In this document: positions 9,056 through 17,615 of the stretch, piece by piece
How the letters are laid out: the number at the start of each line of letters is the position of its first letter
How positions within the stretch are numbered: the first letter of the stretch is position 1
Source: Microbacterium aurantiacum
GTDB lineage: Bacteria; Actinomycetota; Actinomycetes; Actinomycetales; Microbacteriaceae
DNA length: 64,000 nucleotides
Direction: 5' to 3'
NCBI RefSeq assembly: GCF_002872075.1
Contig: NZ_PGGU01000009.1
Coordinates: 20,720 to 84,719 of the forward strand
Notes under the pieces: generated by a model
Told to the model about the DNA's origin: nothing
What the model saw: only the letters and a program-made list of their open reading frames with translations
The model's database searches: none
Translations under genes and position numbers: made by a program

Positions 9056-10294
9056 ATGACCAAGCGCATCGTCGTCACCGGCATCGGCGCCACTTCCGCC
9101 ATCGGCGGGACCGCTCCGGACAACTGGACCAACCTGCTCGCAGGCATGTCCGGAACCCGGACCCTCGAGCACGACTGGGTCGAGCAGTACCAGCTCCCCG
9201 TCACCTTCGCCGCCGAAGCCATCGTCCGCCCCGAAGAGGTTCTGCCCCGCCACGAGGCCAAGCGCCTCGACCCGTCGTCGCAGTTCGCGCTGATCGCGGC
9301 ACGCGAAGCCTGGGCCGACGCAGGCTCCCCCGAGGTGGACCCCGAGCGCCTCGGCATCGACTTCGCCACCGGTATCGGCGGTCTGTGGACGCTGCTCGAC
9401 GCCTGGGACACCCTGCGCGAGAAGGGTCCGCGGCGCGTCATGCCGTTGACCGTCCCGATGCTCATGCCCAACGCCGCAGCCGGCAACCTCTCGCTCCAGT
9501 TCCAGGCGCGCGCCTACGCGCAGACGGTGGTGAGCGCGTGCGCGTCGAGCACCGAGTCGATCATCCACGCCTTCCACCACCTGCAGGACGGCGACGCCGA
9601 CATCGTGATCGCCGGCGGCACTGAATCCGCGATCCACCCCATCACCATGGCCTCCTTCGCGTCGGCGCAGGCCTTGTCCCGCCGCAACGACGACCCGGCG
9701 ACCGCCTCCCGCCCCGGCGCGATCGACCGTGACGGCTTCGTCATGGGCGAGGGTGCTGCCGTGCTGATTCTCGAGACCGAGGAGCACGCGAAGGCACGCG
9801 GCGCCAAGATCTACGGGTACGTGCTCGGTGGCAGCGTCACCGCCGACGCATATCACATCACCGGCAACGATCCGGAAGGCACCGGGGCCGCACGCGCGGT
9901 GACCCAGGCACTCGCGGAGGCCGGCGTCACGCCGGATCAGGTCACGCACATCAATGCGCACGCGACCTCGACCCCCGTCGGCGATCCCAACGAGTACGTC
10001 GCTCTCAAGAAGGTCTTCGGTGACCGACTCGATGAGATCCCCGTCTCCGCGACGAAAGCGTCCACCGGCCACCTGCTCGGCGGCACCGGCGCGCTGGAGG
10101 CGATCTTCTCGCTCCTCGCCCTGCGCGATCGTGTCGCCCCGCCGACGATCAACATGACCGAGCCCGATCCGGCCGTGCCGTTCCGCCTCTCGGGCGAACC
10201 CACTCCGCTCGGCGACGGACCGCAGATCGCAATCAGCAACTCGTTCGGCTTCGGCGGGCACAATGCCGTCGCCGTCTTCGCGAACGCCGACTGA
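9056..10294 (+). CDS. fabF: 3-oxoacyl-ACP synthase II (KAS II)
   Basis: KAS II carries out chain elongation by condensing acyl-ACP with malonyl-ACP. The 412-residue thiolase-fold protein shows the catalytic Cys162 in VVSACASSTESI, the first histidine in NAHATSTPVGD, and the lysine/histidine pair KASTGHLLGGTGALE. The final segment NSFGFGGHNA is the canonical KAS C-terminus. It closes the operon; a strong hairpin follows at 10313. Confidence 0.97.
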   Translation: MTKRIVVTGIGATSAIGGTAPDNWTNLLAGMSGTRTLEHDWVEQYQLPVTFAAEAIVRPEEVLPRHEAKRLDPSSQFALIAAREAWADAGSPEVDPERLGIDFATGIGGLWTLLDAWDTLREKGPRRVMPLTVPMLMPNAAAGNLSLQFQARAYAQTVVSACASSTESIIHAFHHLQDGDADIVIAGGTESAIHPITMASFASAQALSRRNDDPATASRPGAIDRDGFVMGEGAAVLILETEEHAKARGAKIYGYVLGGSVTADAYHITGNDPEGTGAARAVTQALAEAGVTPDQVTHINAHATSTPVGDPNEYVALKKVFGDRLDEIPVSATKASTGHLLGGTGALEAIFSLLALRDRVAPPTINMTEPDPAVPFRLSGEPTPLGDGPQIAISNSFGFGGHNAVAVFANAD

Positions 10295-10312
10295 CGGATC
10301 GCATACGCGCAG

Positions 10313-10342
10313 GAGGCCCCGGGAGTGATCTCCCGGGGCCTC
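10313..10342 (+). terminator. Rho-independent-like terminator after fabF
   Basis: Perfect 13-bp stem GAGGCCCCGGGAG / CTCCCGGGGCCTC with a TGAT loop, followed by TTCC. It also lies downstream of the convergent yczE gene and can serve both strands. Confidence 0.85.
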
Positions 10343-10363
10343 TTCCGTTCGTGTTATCGGGGG

Positions 10364-11029
10364 TCAGCGCGCCGTGATGGGTGCGAGCCGACGCGAGCGC
10401 TCTTCGCGAGGCCGTCTGATGCGCGGCAGGAACCATCCGATGAGCGGGCCCACGCCCAGAGCGAAGAGCACCGTGCCGACGCCGACAGGGCCGCCGAGCA
10501 GGAAGCCGACGAGAAGCACGCTGCCCTCGATGAGGGTGCGCACGATCCACACCTTCCATCCGGTGACACGGACCAACCCGGTCATCAGGCCGTCCCGCGG
10601 GCCGGGTCCGAAGTCCGCCGAGATGTAGAGTCCGGTGGCGAAGGAAAGCAGGACGAGTCCCACGATGAAGAGCGGCGCTCCGACCCAGACCGAGGGCACC
10701 GGCGGAAGCAGCCAGAGGGTCAGGTCCGCACTCGGGCCGACCAGCAACGCGTTGAGGACCGTACCCAGGCCGAGGCGCTGTCGAAGCGGAATCCACAGCA
10801 GGAGCACGGCGATCGCGACGAGGTTCGTGATCAGCCCGTACCCGATGCCGGTGCGGCCGGTGATTCCGAGCGAGAGGACGTCCCAGGGCGCCACACCGAT
10901 GCCGCCCCGCACCATCAGCCCCAGGGCCACCCCGTACAGGAGCAGGCCGATGAGGAGCTGGAGCATCCTCTCGACGAGATCCCGCCGGCTGGTGGCGGTG
11001 ACGGGAAGGAAGACGGTGCGCAGGAGCAT
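10364..11029 (-). CDS. yczE: YczE/YyaS/YitT-family membrane protein
   Basis: The 221-residue protein has five to six hydrophobic helices with the family's conserved loops GIGVAPWDVLSLGI and DFGPGPRDGLMTGL. Members of this group are typically encoded next to a MocR-type regulator (YczR) that controls them, as here with the divergent gene at 11125. Transported substrate is unknown; a link to vitamin B6 or amine metabolism is only inferred from the PLP-binding regulator. The frame is open upstream to 11263, but the ATG at 11029 leaves the regulatory repeat free and starts just before the first helix. Confidence 0.85.
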   Translation of the reverse strand: MLLRTVFLPVTATSRRDLVERMLQLLIGLLLYGVALGLMVRGGIGVAPWDVLSLGITGRTGIGYGLITNLVAIAVLLLWIPLRQRLGLGTVLNALLVGPSADLTLWLLPPVPSVWVGAPLFIVGLVLLSFATGLYISADFGPGPRDGLMTGLVRVTGWKVWIVRTLIEGSVLLVGFLLGGPVGVGTVLFALGVGPLIGWFLPRIRRPREERSRRLAPITAR

Positions 11030-11077
11030 TCTCCTATCGTGCCGGTCATCCGGTATCGGATTCTGAGGCCACTGGAC

Positions 11078-11110
11078 GCAAAGTGGTCTGATCATCTCGT
11101 GCCACTTTGC
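11078..11110. promoter_or_regulatory. Operator candidate for the divergent MocR regulator
   Basis: GCAAAGTGG (11078-11086) and CCACTTTGC (11102-11110) form a perfect 9-bp inverted repeat with a 15-nt spacer, centres 24 bp apart (about two helix turns). A third half-site, CCACT, lies at 11069-11073. The repeat sits in the only shared intergenic space of yczE and the regulator, ending 14 bp before the regulator ATG, so binding would repress the regulator and control yczE. Confidence 0.65.
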
Positions 11111-11124
11111 AGGACAATGGATGC

Positions 11125-12528
11125 ATGGGATCTCGACTGACCGAACTGCTCGGAGCACGGCAGGTTTCGGGATACAGCGCCTCCCGTCTCTCGGCTCAGA
11201 TCCGCGCACTGATCCTCGACGGGCGCCTGACCGTGGGAGAACGACTGCCCAGCGAGCGTGCACTCGCCGTCGAACTGCAGCGATCCCGTTCCACCGTCAC
11301 GCGCGCGTACGACATCCTCGACACCGAGGGATACGTGGACCGGATCCACGGCGGCGGGACGCGGGTGACCCTCCCTCACGGCTACCTCGCACCCGTCCCG
11401 ATCGTCAGTGAGACGTCGATCGACATGTCGATCGCCTCGATGGACTCGACTCCCGGTCTTTACGATGCGACGGTGCGCTCGCTCCCTCGCCTGGCGGCTC
11501 TCCGAAGTTCGAGCGGCTACGAACTGCAGGGGCTCCCGGAACTCCGTGAGGCGGTGGCGCGACGCTTCACGGAGCGCGGAGCGGCGACCTCACCAGACGA
11601 GATCGTGATCACCGCCGGCGCGATGCACGCTCTCAATCTCGTCCTCACGACGATCGGCCGGCGCGGAGACCGTGTTCTCGTCGAACAGCCGACGTTCCCG
11701 CATGCGATCGAAGCCCTCCGTCGCCACGGGTATCGCACGCAGCCCACCCCCGTCGACGAGGACGGCTGGGACCCGCGGCATCTCACCGGTGTCCTGCTCG
11801 GCTCCCGCCCTCAAGCGGCCTACCTGATCCCCGATTTCCACAATCCCACCGGGGCCACGATGAAGGACGCCGAACGAGATACCATCGCGGCGACGGCGCG
11901 CAGCACCGGCACGCTGCTGATCGTGGACGAGACGACCGTGGAACTCGACATCGATCGCGGGTGGTCGCCCGCGCCGATGTCGTCGTTCAGTCCCGGCGTC
12001 GTCACCATCGGGTCGATGTCGAAGCTGGCGTGGGGCGGGCTCCGCATCGGCTGGATCCGTGCGGATCGTCGTCTTGTCGCGCGCGTCCTGGCGTTGCGTT
12101 CCTCGTACGATCTCGGTACCGCGCTGCTGGAGCAGTGCATCGCCGCCGAGCTGCTCGCCGATCTGCCGTCGTTGAAGGCGCACGTCAGCGCACGCCTGAG
12201 TGCGGGGCGTTCTGCCGTGGCCGACGGCCTGGCGGCCATCGATGGCATCAGGATGCCGTCCACACCGGGAGGACTCTCGGCATGGGTGGACCTGGGGGCG
12301 CCGGTCTCGACGGCGCTCTCGCTCGCCGCACGCGAGCAGCAACTGATCCTGCCGCCTGGCCCGCGCTTCACGACGGGTGGCGTGCTCGAACGCCGGATGC
12401 GGATACCGATCTCGTTCCCTCCTGCGCAGGCCGCGGACGCGATGGCGCGGCTCCGCGTCGCGTGGGAGCACGTCTCCCAGAGCGATGGAGGAGCGTTCGG
12501 GGACCTGCCCCGCTCGGCTGTGGTCTGA
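11125..12528 (+). CDS. MocR-family regulator (GntR-type wHTH fused to PLP aminotransferase fold), YczR-like
   Basis: Residues about 15-80 form a GntR winged helix (SAQIRALILDGRLTVGERLPSERALAVELQRS...GYVDRIHGGGTRV). The rest is a fold-type I aminotransferase domain with PDFHNPTG, DETTVELD and the PLP-lysine K300 in IGSMSKLAWGGLRIGW. Such proteins sense PLP or an amino compound rather than catalyse. It is divergent from yczE, matching the known YczR-YczE pairing. The ATG at 11125 is chosen over the TTG at 11107 because AGGA lies 10 nt before it and the TTG is inside the operator. Confidence 0.9.
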   Translation: MGSRLTELLGARQVSGYSASRLSAQIRALILDGRLTVGERLPSERALAVELQRSRSTVTRAYDILDTEGYVDRIHGGGTRVTLPHGYLAPVPIVSETSIDMSIASMDSTPGLYDATVRSLPRLAALRSSSGYELQGLPELREAVARRFTERGAATSPDEIVITAGAMHALNLVLTTIGRRGDRVLVEQPTFPHAIEALRRHGYRTQPTPVDEDGWDPRHLTGVLLGSRPQAAYLIPDFHNPTGATMKDAERDTIAATARSTGTLLIVDETTVELDIDRGWSPAPMSSFSPGVVTIGSMSKLAWGGLRIGWIRADRRLVARVLALRSSYDLGTALLEQCIAAELLADLPSLKAHVSARLSAGRSAVADGLAAIDGIRMPSTPGGLSAWVDLGAPVSTALSLAAREQQLILPPGPRFTTGGVLERRMRIPISFPPAQAADAMARLRVAWEHVSQSDGGAFGDLPRSAVV

Positions 12529-12531
12529 ATG

Positions 12532-12571
12532 CGACGAGGACCCCGCCCCAGTCGGGGTGAGGTCCTCGTCG
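12532..12571 (+). terminator. Terminator after the MocR gene
   Basis: Long interrupted hairpin: CGACGAGGACC pairs with GGTCCTCGTCG, enclosing a CCCC/GGGG inner stem with loop AGTC. It starts 4 bp after the stop codon. Confidence 0.75.
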
Positions 12572-12655
12572 AGCGGAGAGTGGGGATACGTCTTCTCAGC
12601 GTCCGGGAAGATTCACCGGCATCCGATACTCACGCCTCCCCCGCTCCGGGCCTCG

Positions 12656-12682
12656 GGGCTGATCACCGAAGGCGATCAGCCC
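12656..12682 (-). terminator. Hairpin over the 3' end of the DUF3145 gene
   Basis: GGGCTGATC and GATCAGCCC form a perfect 9-bp stem with a 9-nt loop; the stem includes the stop codon at 12676-12678. There is no U-tract on the minus strand, so its role as a terminator is tentative. Confidence 0.5.
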
Positions 12683-13179
12683 ACCTTGTGGAGCCAGACG
12701 ACGCGCGCGTCGTCGCTGGCGTGGCGGAAGGGCTCCAGCTCCTCGTCCCAGACGGAGCCGAGCGCGACGTCGAGTTCCCGCTGGAGTTCGACGGCACTGC
12801 CGGCGGCGATCTCCATCGCATAGCGGATGCGATCCTCGCCGATGACGATGTTGCCCGCGGCATCCGTCTGCGCGTAGTGGATGCCGAGGTCGGGCGTGTG
12901 CAACCAGCGGCCGCCGTCGCTGCGAGGCGTGGGGTCCTCGGTGACCTCGAAGCGCAGGTGCTCCCACCCGCGGATGGCGGTCGCGAGCACAGCGCCCGTG
13001 CCGACGGGGCCGTCCCAGTAGAACTCCGCGCGCTGCGCGCCTTCGAGGACGGGCTGTTCGGTCCAGTCGAAGTTCACCGCGCGACCGATAGCGCGACCCA
13101 CCGCCCATTCGAGGTGCGGGCAGAGCGCGCGGGGTGCGGAGTGGATGTACACCACTCCGCGTGCGTAAGCCGTCGCCAT
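12676..13179 (-). CDS. DUF3145 protein, 167 aa
   Basis: The sequence (MATAYARGVVYIHSAPRALCPHLEWAVGRAIG, EFYWDGPVGTGAVLA, WEHLRFEVTEDPTP) is characteristic of DUF3145, a single-copy family restricted to actinobacteria and without known function. There is no signal peptide or membrane span, so it should be cytoplasmic. The start is supported by CGGAGAG about 4-10 nt before the ATG. It stands alone between two terminators. Confidence 0.9.
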   Translation of the reverse strand: MATAYARGVVYIHSAPRALCPHLEWAVGRAIGRAVNFDWTEQPVLEGAQRAEFYWDGPVGTGAVLATAIRGWEHLRFEVTEDPTPRSDGGRWLHTPDLGIHYAQTDAAGNIVIGEDRIRYAMEIAAGSAVELQRELDVALGSVWDEELEPFRHASDDARVVWLHKVG

Positions 13180-13304
13180 GATCTCTCCGTTTCATCAGGT
13201 GCGTCTTCCCCAACGACCTGAGCCAACGAAGTGGCGAGAATATGCGGTTGTGCGCCCATTCTCGCCCAGTCCGGCCGAAATAACAAGCGTGTGATTCAGA
13301 CGAC

Positions 13305-13334
13305 GGAAGCCCCGGTCTCGCGACCGGGGCTTCC
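13305..13334 (-). terminator. Terminator after the oxygenase-like gene
   Basis: GGAAGCCCCGGTC and GACCGGGGCTTCC form a perfect 13-bp stem around a TCGC loop, 33 bp beyond the stop codon at 13367. Confidence 0.85.
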
Positions 13335-13366
13335 TCTCACGAACGGGTCCTGAGTTTGTCGAGAGG

Positions 13367-14152
13367 TCAGGCCTCGCTCATCGCCAGCTTGGCCTGCTGA
13401 CCCTTGGCGGCGTAGTAGGCGGCGCGAGCGGCATCCTTGCGCGCCTGCTCGGCGTAGCCTGCTTCGAGCACGTCCTGAGCGACCTCGTAGTTGGGGACGT
13501 CGTCGGTGCCGTTGTACTTCTCGATGTACGCGTCGAGCTCGGGACCCGAGGTCCACGAGGTGATCAGGCAGTAGCGCGGCTCGGTGCCGTTGTGCGTGGC
13601 CGCGTGCCACAGACGCTGGGTGTCGACGATGAGCTGCGCGCCGGCCGGGAGGGCGATGCGGTACTCGATGCTCGGGTCGGTGCGGTTCTCACGCAGGACG
13701 AAGTAACTGTCCTTGTCGTCGGTGAGGTTGAAGAAGCCGCGGACGACCCAGCCGGTGCCGTCGGGGTTCAGCCGGTTGTTGTCATCCTGGTGCAGGTTGT
13801 AGAGGCACTCGCCGTAGGGAGTGGGCTGCAGTTCGATGACGCGGCAGCGGCCGACGTTGGCGCCCGGCTCCTGCGCGCGACGCGTCAGGTTCGGGGCCTT
13901 CGCGACCTGCGAGTCGATCCAGACGCCGTCCTTGTCGGTGCGCGGCGGCTTGTGGTTCCAGAAGCCGTTGCACTCGATGTCGCCGAATGCGCTGGCGAGC
14001 GGCGCGAACCGCGTGTCGCCGGAGGACTTCCAGTCGTTGTACTCGATGTCCAGCCACTCTTTGGGGTCGAGTTCCTGGTTGTAGCTGTCGAGGACGACGA
14101 AGCCCTTTTCCTCGAGGGCAGCGGATTTGATGTATCCCATGATCTGACTCAT
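13367..14152 (-). CDS. Putative Fe(II)/2-oxoglutarate-dependent oxygenase-like protein, 261 aa
   Basis: I do not know the exact family, but the pattern fits a double-stranded beta-helix oxygenase: HxD as His121-Gln-Asp123 (LYNLHQDDN), a distal histidine His183 (DTQRLWHAATHN) and an arginine ten residues later, Arg193 (EPRYCLITSW), the position that binds 2-oxoglutarate. GFFNLTDDKDSYFVL and LPAGAQLIVDTQ fit core strands. The C-terminus is an Ala-rich helix. The product is probably cytoplasmic; its substrate is unknown. AAAGGA precedes the ATG. A DtxR/IdeR-like iron box 41 bp upstream suggests control by iron, fitting an iron enzyme or an iron-limitation role. Confidence 0.65.
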   Translation of the reverse strand: MSQIMGYIKSAALEEKGFVVLDSYNQELDPKEWLDIEYNDWKSSGDTRFAPLASAFGDIECNGFWNHKPPRTDKDGVWIDSQVAKAPNLTRRAQEPGANVGRCRVIELQPTPYGECLYNLHQDDNNRLNPDGTGWVVRGFFNLTDDKDSYFVLRENRTDPSIEYRIALPAGAQLIVDTQRLWHAATHNGTEPRYCLITSWTSGPELDAYIEKYNGTDDVPNYEVAQDVLEAGYAEQARKDAARAAYYAAKGQQAKLAMSEA

Positions 14153-14192
14153 GTCCTTTCATCGGGGGCCAGCACGTTTTAACAGGCCCTGA

Positions 14193-14207
14193 TAAGGCAA
14201 GCCTAAC
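14193..14207. promoter_or_regulatory. Iron box (DtxR/IdeR/DmdR-like site)
   Basis: TAAGGCAAGCCTAAC agrees with the first 15 positions of the DtxR-family consensus TWAGGTTAGSCTAACCTWA except at two bases, and has an AGGC-AA-GCCT dyad core. It lies 41-55 bp upstream of the oxygenase-like gene, where it would overlap that promoter; the divergent gene at 14316 has its -10 about 45 bp away. Confidence 0.65.
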
Positions 14208-14251
14208 AGCGAAGCCCGCGCGTTCCCCGGAGGGCCGCCGTGGAGAGCCAA

Positions 14252-14257
14252 TAGACT
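14252..14257 (+). promoter_or_regulatory. Candidate -10 of the DUF262/DUF1524 gene
   Basis: TAGACT would start a transcript near 14264 with a leader of about 52 nt containing GGGAGGA upstream of the ATG at 14316. Confidence 0.45.
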
Positions 14258-14315
14258 GATCGGGGCGTCGGGCGAGTCCTCGGCACCGCGCACTACGGGA
14301 GGACGAGACACCAGC

Positions 14316-16319
14316 ATGAGCACTGCGACCAACGTCGAGGCGACAGCAGTCAACACGATCGAATGGCTCGCAGCGGGGTCGACGACGATCGTCGTGCCGG
14401 TGTATCAGAGGCAGTACCGCTGGGATATCGGCGGCTGTGAGCAGCTGCTCACGGACATCCGTGCCGTCGCCCGCGAAGACGAAGCCCATCGTCATTTCAT
14501 CGGCTCCATCCTCTCCGCGGAGAGTCCTGCCGACGCAGCCGCAGATCTCGTGCTCATCGACGGCCAGCAGCGCATCACCACCCTGATGCTCCTGGTCGCA
14601 GCCCTCCACCACTCGATCAAGGACACCGACCCGGCGCTGGCGGCCGAGCTCGAGCGAGTACTGGTCCGCCAGGACGATCCCTCGCGCACCAAGCTGCGCC
14701 CGCATGATGCGTGGGCCGAGCTGTACGAGTCTGTGGTGCTGGAGCGCCGGGGCGACACGGACCGGGAGTCGCGCTTCGACGACAACTACGCCTTCTTCCG
14801 CAGCCAGGTGCATGTCGAGGACGTGCCGCAGATCTGGCGCGGACTGCAGAAGCTCGAGCATGTCTCGATCACCCTGGGCGCGGCCGCGAACGCTCAGCAG
14901 ATCTTCGAGAGCCTGAACTCCACCGGGGAGCCTCTGCGCGACCACGAGCTCATCCACAACTACATCCTGATGGGGCTCACGCACGCGGAGCAGCTCGATG
15001 TCGAGGCACGTTTCTGGCTGCCGATCGAGCAGCACACCGGCCAGGCGATCGGGGCGTTCTGGCGGCACTACCTGGTGATGACCACAGGGCGAGAGCTCGC
15101 CGCGAACGGCGAGCACGGCGTGTACAGCGCATTCCGGCAGTCGTTCCCCCGCGTCGATGTCGAGCACCTTCAGGCGGACGCCGCGATCTGGCGTCACTAT
15201 GCGGAGATCTACGGCATCCTCCTCGACCCTTCACAGGAGAGCGATGCCGAGATCGCTCGCCAGCTGCGGTACGTGAACACGTTCGGCCGAGCCGGTTATC
15301 CGCTGGTGATGAAGGTGTACAGCGACTATGCGCGCGGAATCGTCGGCCGAGACGAGCTCATCCGGGTCCTGGAGTGGATCCAGGCGCTTTACCTGCGACG
15401 GACCCTGGTCAACCTGCCCAACGAACGCCTCATCGCGCGGCTGTGCCGTGCACGCAGCGAGGGGCACGAATCCCTGGTCCGCGCGTTCGCTCGGATCACG
15501 CCTTCGGACGAGCGGGTGAGCGCCGTGCTCAAGTACAGCGAGCTCCCCTACGCGGAGTATGTGCTGGGGCGACTCGAAGGCGTCGATGATCCTTCCGACC
15601 TCGATGTCGAGCACATCGTCCCAGCGGCTCCGGGCGATACTTGGTCGGGTGACGACCTCCGCCGGTGGAGCGAGTTCACCGACGACGAGCAGAACAGCCA
15701 TCGTGCACTCGCGCCGACGCTCGGGAACCTCACGCTCCTCGAGCCGTCGCTCGCCCAGCGGGTGTTCGGAGCCCCGTATCCCGTCAAACGAGCCGAAGCC
15801 TACGCTCGCAGTTCGGTGCCCGCCACACGCGAACTCGAAGAGGTCACGTCGTGGGGCACGGCGGCGATCACGCAGCGAACCGTGCGGCTCACCGCCGACC
15901 TGCTGCGGATCTGGGCGCGTCCGGCGCTGCCCGAGATCGACGACGACGGCCTGACCCCGATCCTGGATGCCGTGCGCCGACGCGGGTGGCCCGCCGGCTG
16001 GGACCGGGAGTTCGAGTACATCGAGTATCGCGGCGAACGGTGGGAGGTCTTCGACGTCAGGCACCTCTTCAACCGGGTGTTTCGTCGTGCCTGGACGGAC
16101 ACGAGGGAAGCGGCAGTTTCGTACTGCGCGAACCACGGCGGGCCGATCTACGGCGAGATGGCCTGGAAGGGCCAGTGGGACGAGCTCGACGAATCGCACT
16201 TCCTCTACATGGGCTGGGACTCCAACTACATGATGAACGCCGTGCAGGGAGTGCTCGAGGAATCCGGGATCGCCACCGAGGTGTTCGTGAAGTACTCCTA
16301 CATCGCCGGGGTGATGTAG
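14316..16319 (+). CDS. GmrSD-like protein (DUF262 + DUF1524), candidate type IV restriction nuclease
   Basis: The 667-residue protein combines a DUF262 ParB-like NTPase/nuclease domain (VPVYQRQYRW residues 27-36, HFIGSI, IDGQQRITTL residues 81-90) with a DUF1524 HNH-type domain (DVEHIVP near residue 432 and LGNLTLL near 470). This is the architecture of GmrSD, which cuts modified phage DNA. The usual Asn-rich third element of the HNH region reads SLAQRVFGAPYPVK here, so catalysis is not certain. About 120 residues after the HNH domain (from FEYIEYRGERWEVFD) form a C-terminal module I do not recognise. It is a lone gene in core genome, with no methylase beside it, which suits a modification-dependent enzyme. 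Confidence 0.85.
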   Translation: MSTATNVEATAVNTIEWLAAGSTTIVVPVYQRQYRWDIGGCEQLLTDIRAVAREDEAHRHFIGSILSAESPADAAADLVLIDGQQRITTLMLLVAALHHSIKDTDPALAAELERVLVRQDDPSRTKLRPHDAWAELYESVVLERRGDTDRESRFDDNYAFFRSQVHVEDVPQIWRGLQKLEHVSITLGAAANAQQIFESLNSTGEPLRDHELIHNYILMGLTHAEQLDVEARFWLPIEQHTGQAIGAFWRHYLVMTTGRELAANGEHGVYSAFRQSFPRVDVEHLQADAAIWRHYAEIYGILLDPSQESDAEIARQLRYVNTFGRAGYPLVMKVYSDYARGIVGRDELIRVLEWIQALYLRRTLVNLPNERLIARLCRARSEGHESLVRAFARITPSDERVSAVLKYSELPYAEYVLGRLEGVDDPSDLDVEHIVPAAPGDTWSGDDLRRWSEFTDDEQNSHRALAPTLGNLTLLEPSLAQRVFGAPYPVKRAEAYARSSVPATRELEEVTSWGTAAITQRTVRLTADLLRIWARPALPEIDDDGLTPILDAVRRRGWPAGWDREFEYIEYRGERWEVFDVRHLFNRVFRRAWTDTREAAVSYCANHGGPIYGEMAWKGQWDELDESHFLYMGWDSNYMMNAVQGVLEESGIATEVFVKYSYIAGVM

Positions 16320-16352
16320 CCCCTTCGACGGACCGCAGCACACACCGGACGA

Positions 16353-16358
16353 TAGGCT
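16353..16358 (+). promoter_or_regulatory. -10 box with leaderless spacing, hydrolase gene
   Basis: TAGGCT ends 6 nt before the GTG at 16365; no Shine-Dalgarno lies between them. Confidence 0.5.
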
Positions 16359-16364
16359 CGAACG

Positions 16365-17612
16365 GTGAGCACCGTTGTCCGTCGCATCCTGGATCTGACC
16401 GTAGAAGAGCACACGCTCACCGTTCCCCTGGTCTGGTCAGATCCGTCCGACACCCGCACGATCGACGTCTTCGCTGCCGTGGTGTCCCGCGAGGGCGGCG
16501 AGGGTCTCCCCCACCTGGTGTTCCTCCAGGGCGGCCCGGGGTTCGAGGCGCCTCGCGCCTTCCGCTCGTCGACGTCTCCGGCGTGGCTCGATGAGGCTCT
16601 CGCGCACTACCGAGTCGTGCTGCTGGATCAGCGCGGCACCGGCCGCTCGACCCCTGTCGGCGATGCCGACCTCGAACGCGGAAGCTCGGCCGTCTCCGAG
16701 TACCTCACCCATCTGCGCGCGGACTCGATCGTGCGCGACTGCGAGGCGATGCGCGAGCATCTGGGAACTGCCACCTGGAACGTCCTGGGCCAGTCCTTCG
16801 GAGGATTCACGACCCTCGCCTACCTCTCCACAGATGCCTCATCCCTCGATCACGTCTTCATCACCGGCGGCCTCAGCACCGTCGACCGCCACCCCGACGA
16901 CGTCTACGCCCTCTGCTACGGCAAGATGCGCGCGGCATCGGAGCGGTACTACCGGCGCTTTCCCGAGCATCGCGATGCGATGGCCCGGCTGGTCGACCTG
17001 GCGGATGCCGGGCGGATCGCCCTCCCTGACGGCGAGATCGTGTCGGTGTCGCGTCTGCGTTCGATCGGCTCGGCGCTGGGAACCAACGAGGGCTGGCAGA
17101 CGCTGTGGTCGCTGCTCGAACTCGACCCGGCATCGAACGCGTTCCGTCACGATCTGATGCACGCGATGCCCTACAGCGGCCGCAACCCCCTCTACTTCGC
17201 GTTCCATGAATCCAGCTACGCGAGCGGCCATGCCACCCGCTGGTCCGCGGAGCGCACCGAGCCGGAAGACTTCGCCGCCGATCCGACGCTGTTCACCGGC
17301 GAGCACATCCGCCGTGAATGGACCGAGACCGTACCGGCGTTCCAGCCGTGGCGAGAGGTCGCCCTGGAACTCGCCGAGTTCGAGTGGCCCCGTGTGTACG
17401 ACGCCGAAGCCATCGCGGCCTCCGGCGCTGTCGGCGCGGCTGCCGTGTATGCGAACGACGTGTACGTGCCGATGGAGTACTCGCTCGAGACCGCCAGCCT
17501 GCTTCCCGGCGTGGAGTTGTGGGTGACCAGCGAACACGAGCACAACGGCCTGCGGTCGGGTCCCGTGCTCTCGCGTCTCATCGATCTCGCGCACGACCGG
17601 CGCATCCGCTGA
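16365..17612 (+). CDS. Alpha/beta hydrolase, prolyl aminopeptidase-like (S33 family)
   Basis: The 415-residue protein shows the oxyanion segment FLQGGPGFEAPR, the family motif VVLLDQRGTGRSTP and the nucleophile elbow VLGQSFGGFTTLAYL. GGPG and DQRGTGRS are hallmarks of S33 peptidases (proline iminopeptidase). A C-terminal VTSEHEHNGLR may carry the catalytic histidine. It has no signal peptide, so it probably trims proline-containing peptides in the cytoplasm; esterase activity is possible. The GTG start is supported by the -10 box exactly 6 nt upstream. Confidence 0.85.
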   Translation: MSTVVRRILDLTVEEHTLTVPLVWSDPSDTRTIDVFAAVVSREGGEGLPHLVFLQGGPGFEAPRAFRSSTSPAWLDEALAHYRVVLLDQRGTGRSTPVGDADLERGSSAVSEYLTHLRADSIVRDCEAMREHLGTATWNVLGQSFGGFTTLAYLSTDASSLDHVFITGGLSTVDRHPDDVYALCYGKMRAASERYYRRFPEHRDAMARLVDLADAGRIALPDGEIVSVSRLRSIGSALGTNEGWQTLWSLLELDPASNAFRHDLMHAMPYSGRNPLYFAFHESSYASGHATRWSAERTEPEDFAADPTLFTGEHIRREWTETVPAFQPWREVALELAEFEWPRVYDAEAIAASGAVGAAAVYANDVYVPMEYSLETASLLPGVELWVTSEHEHNGLRSGPVLSRLIDLAHDRRIR

Positions 17613-17615
17613 CGG

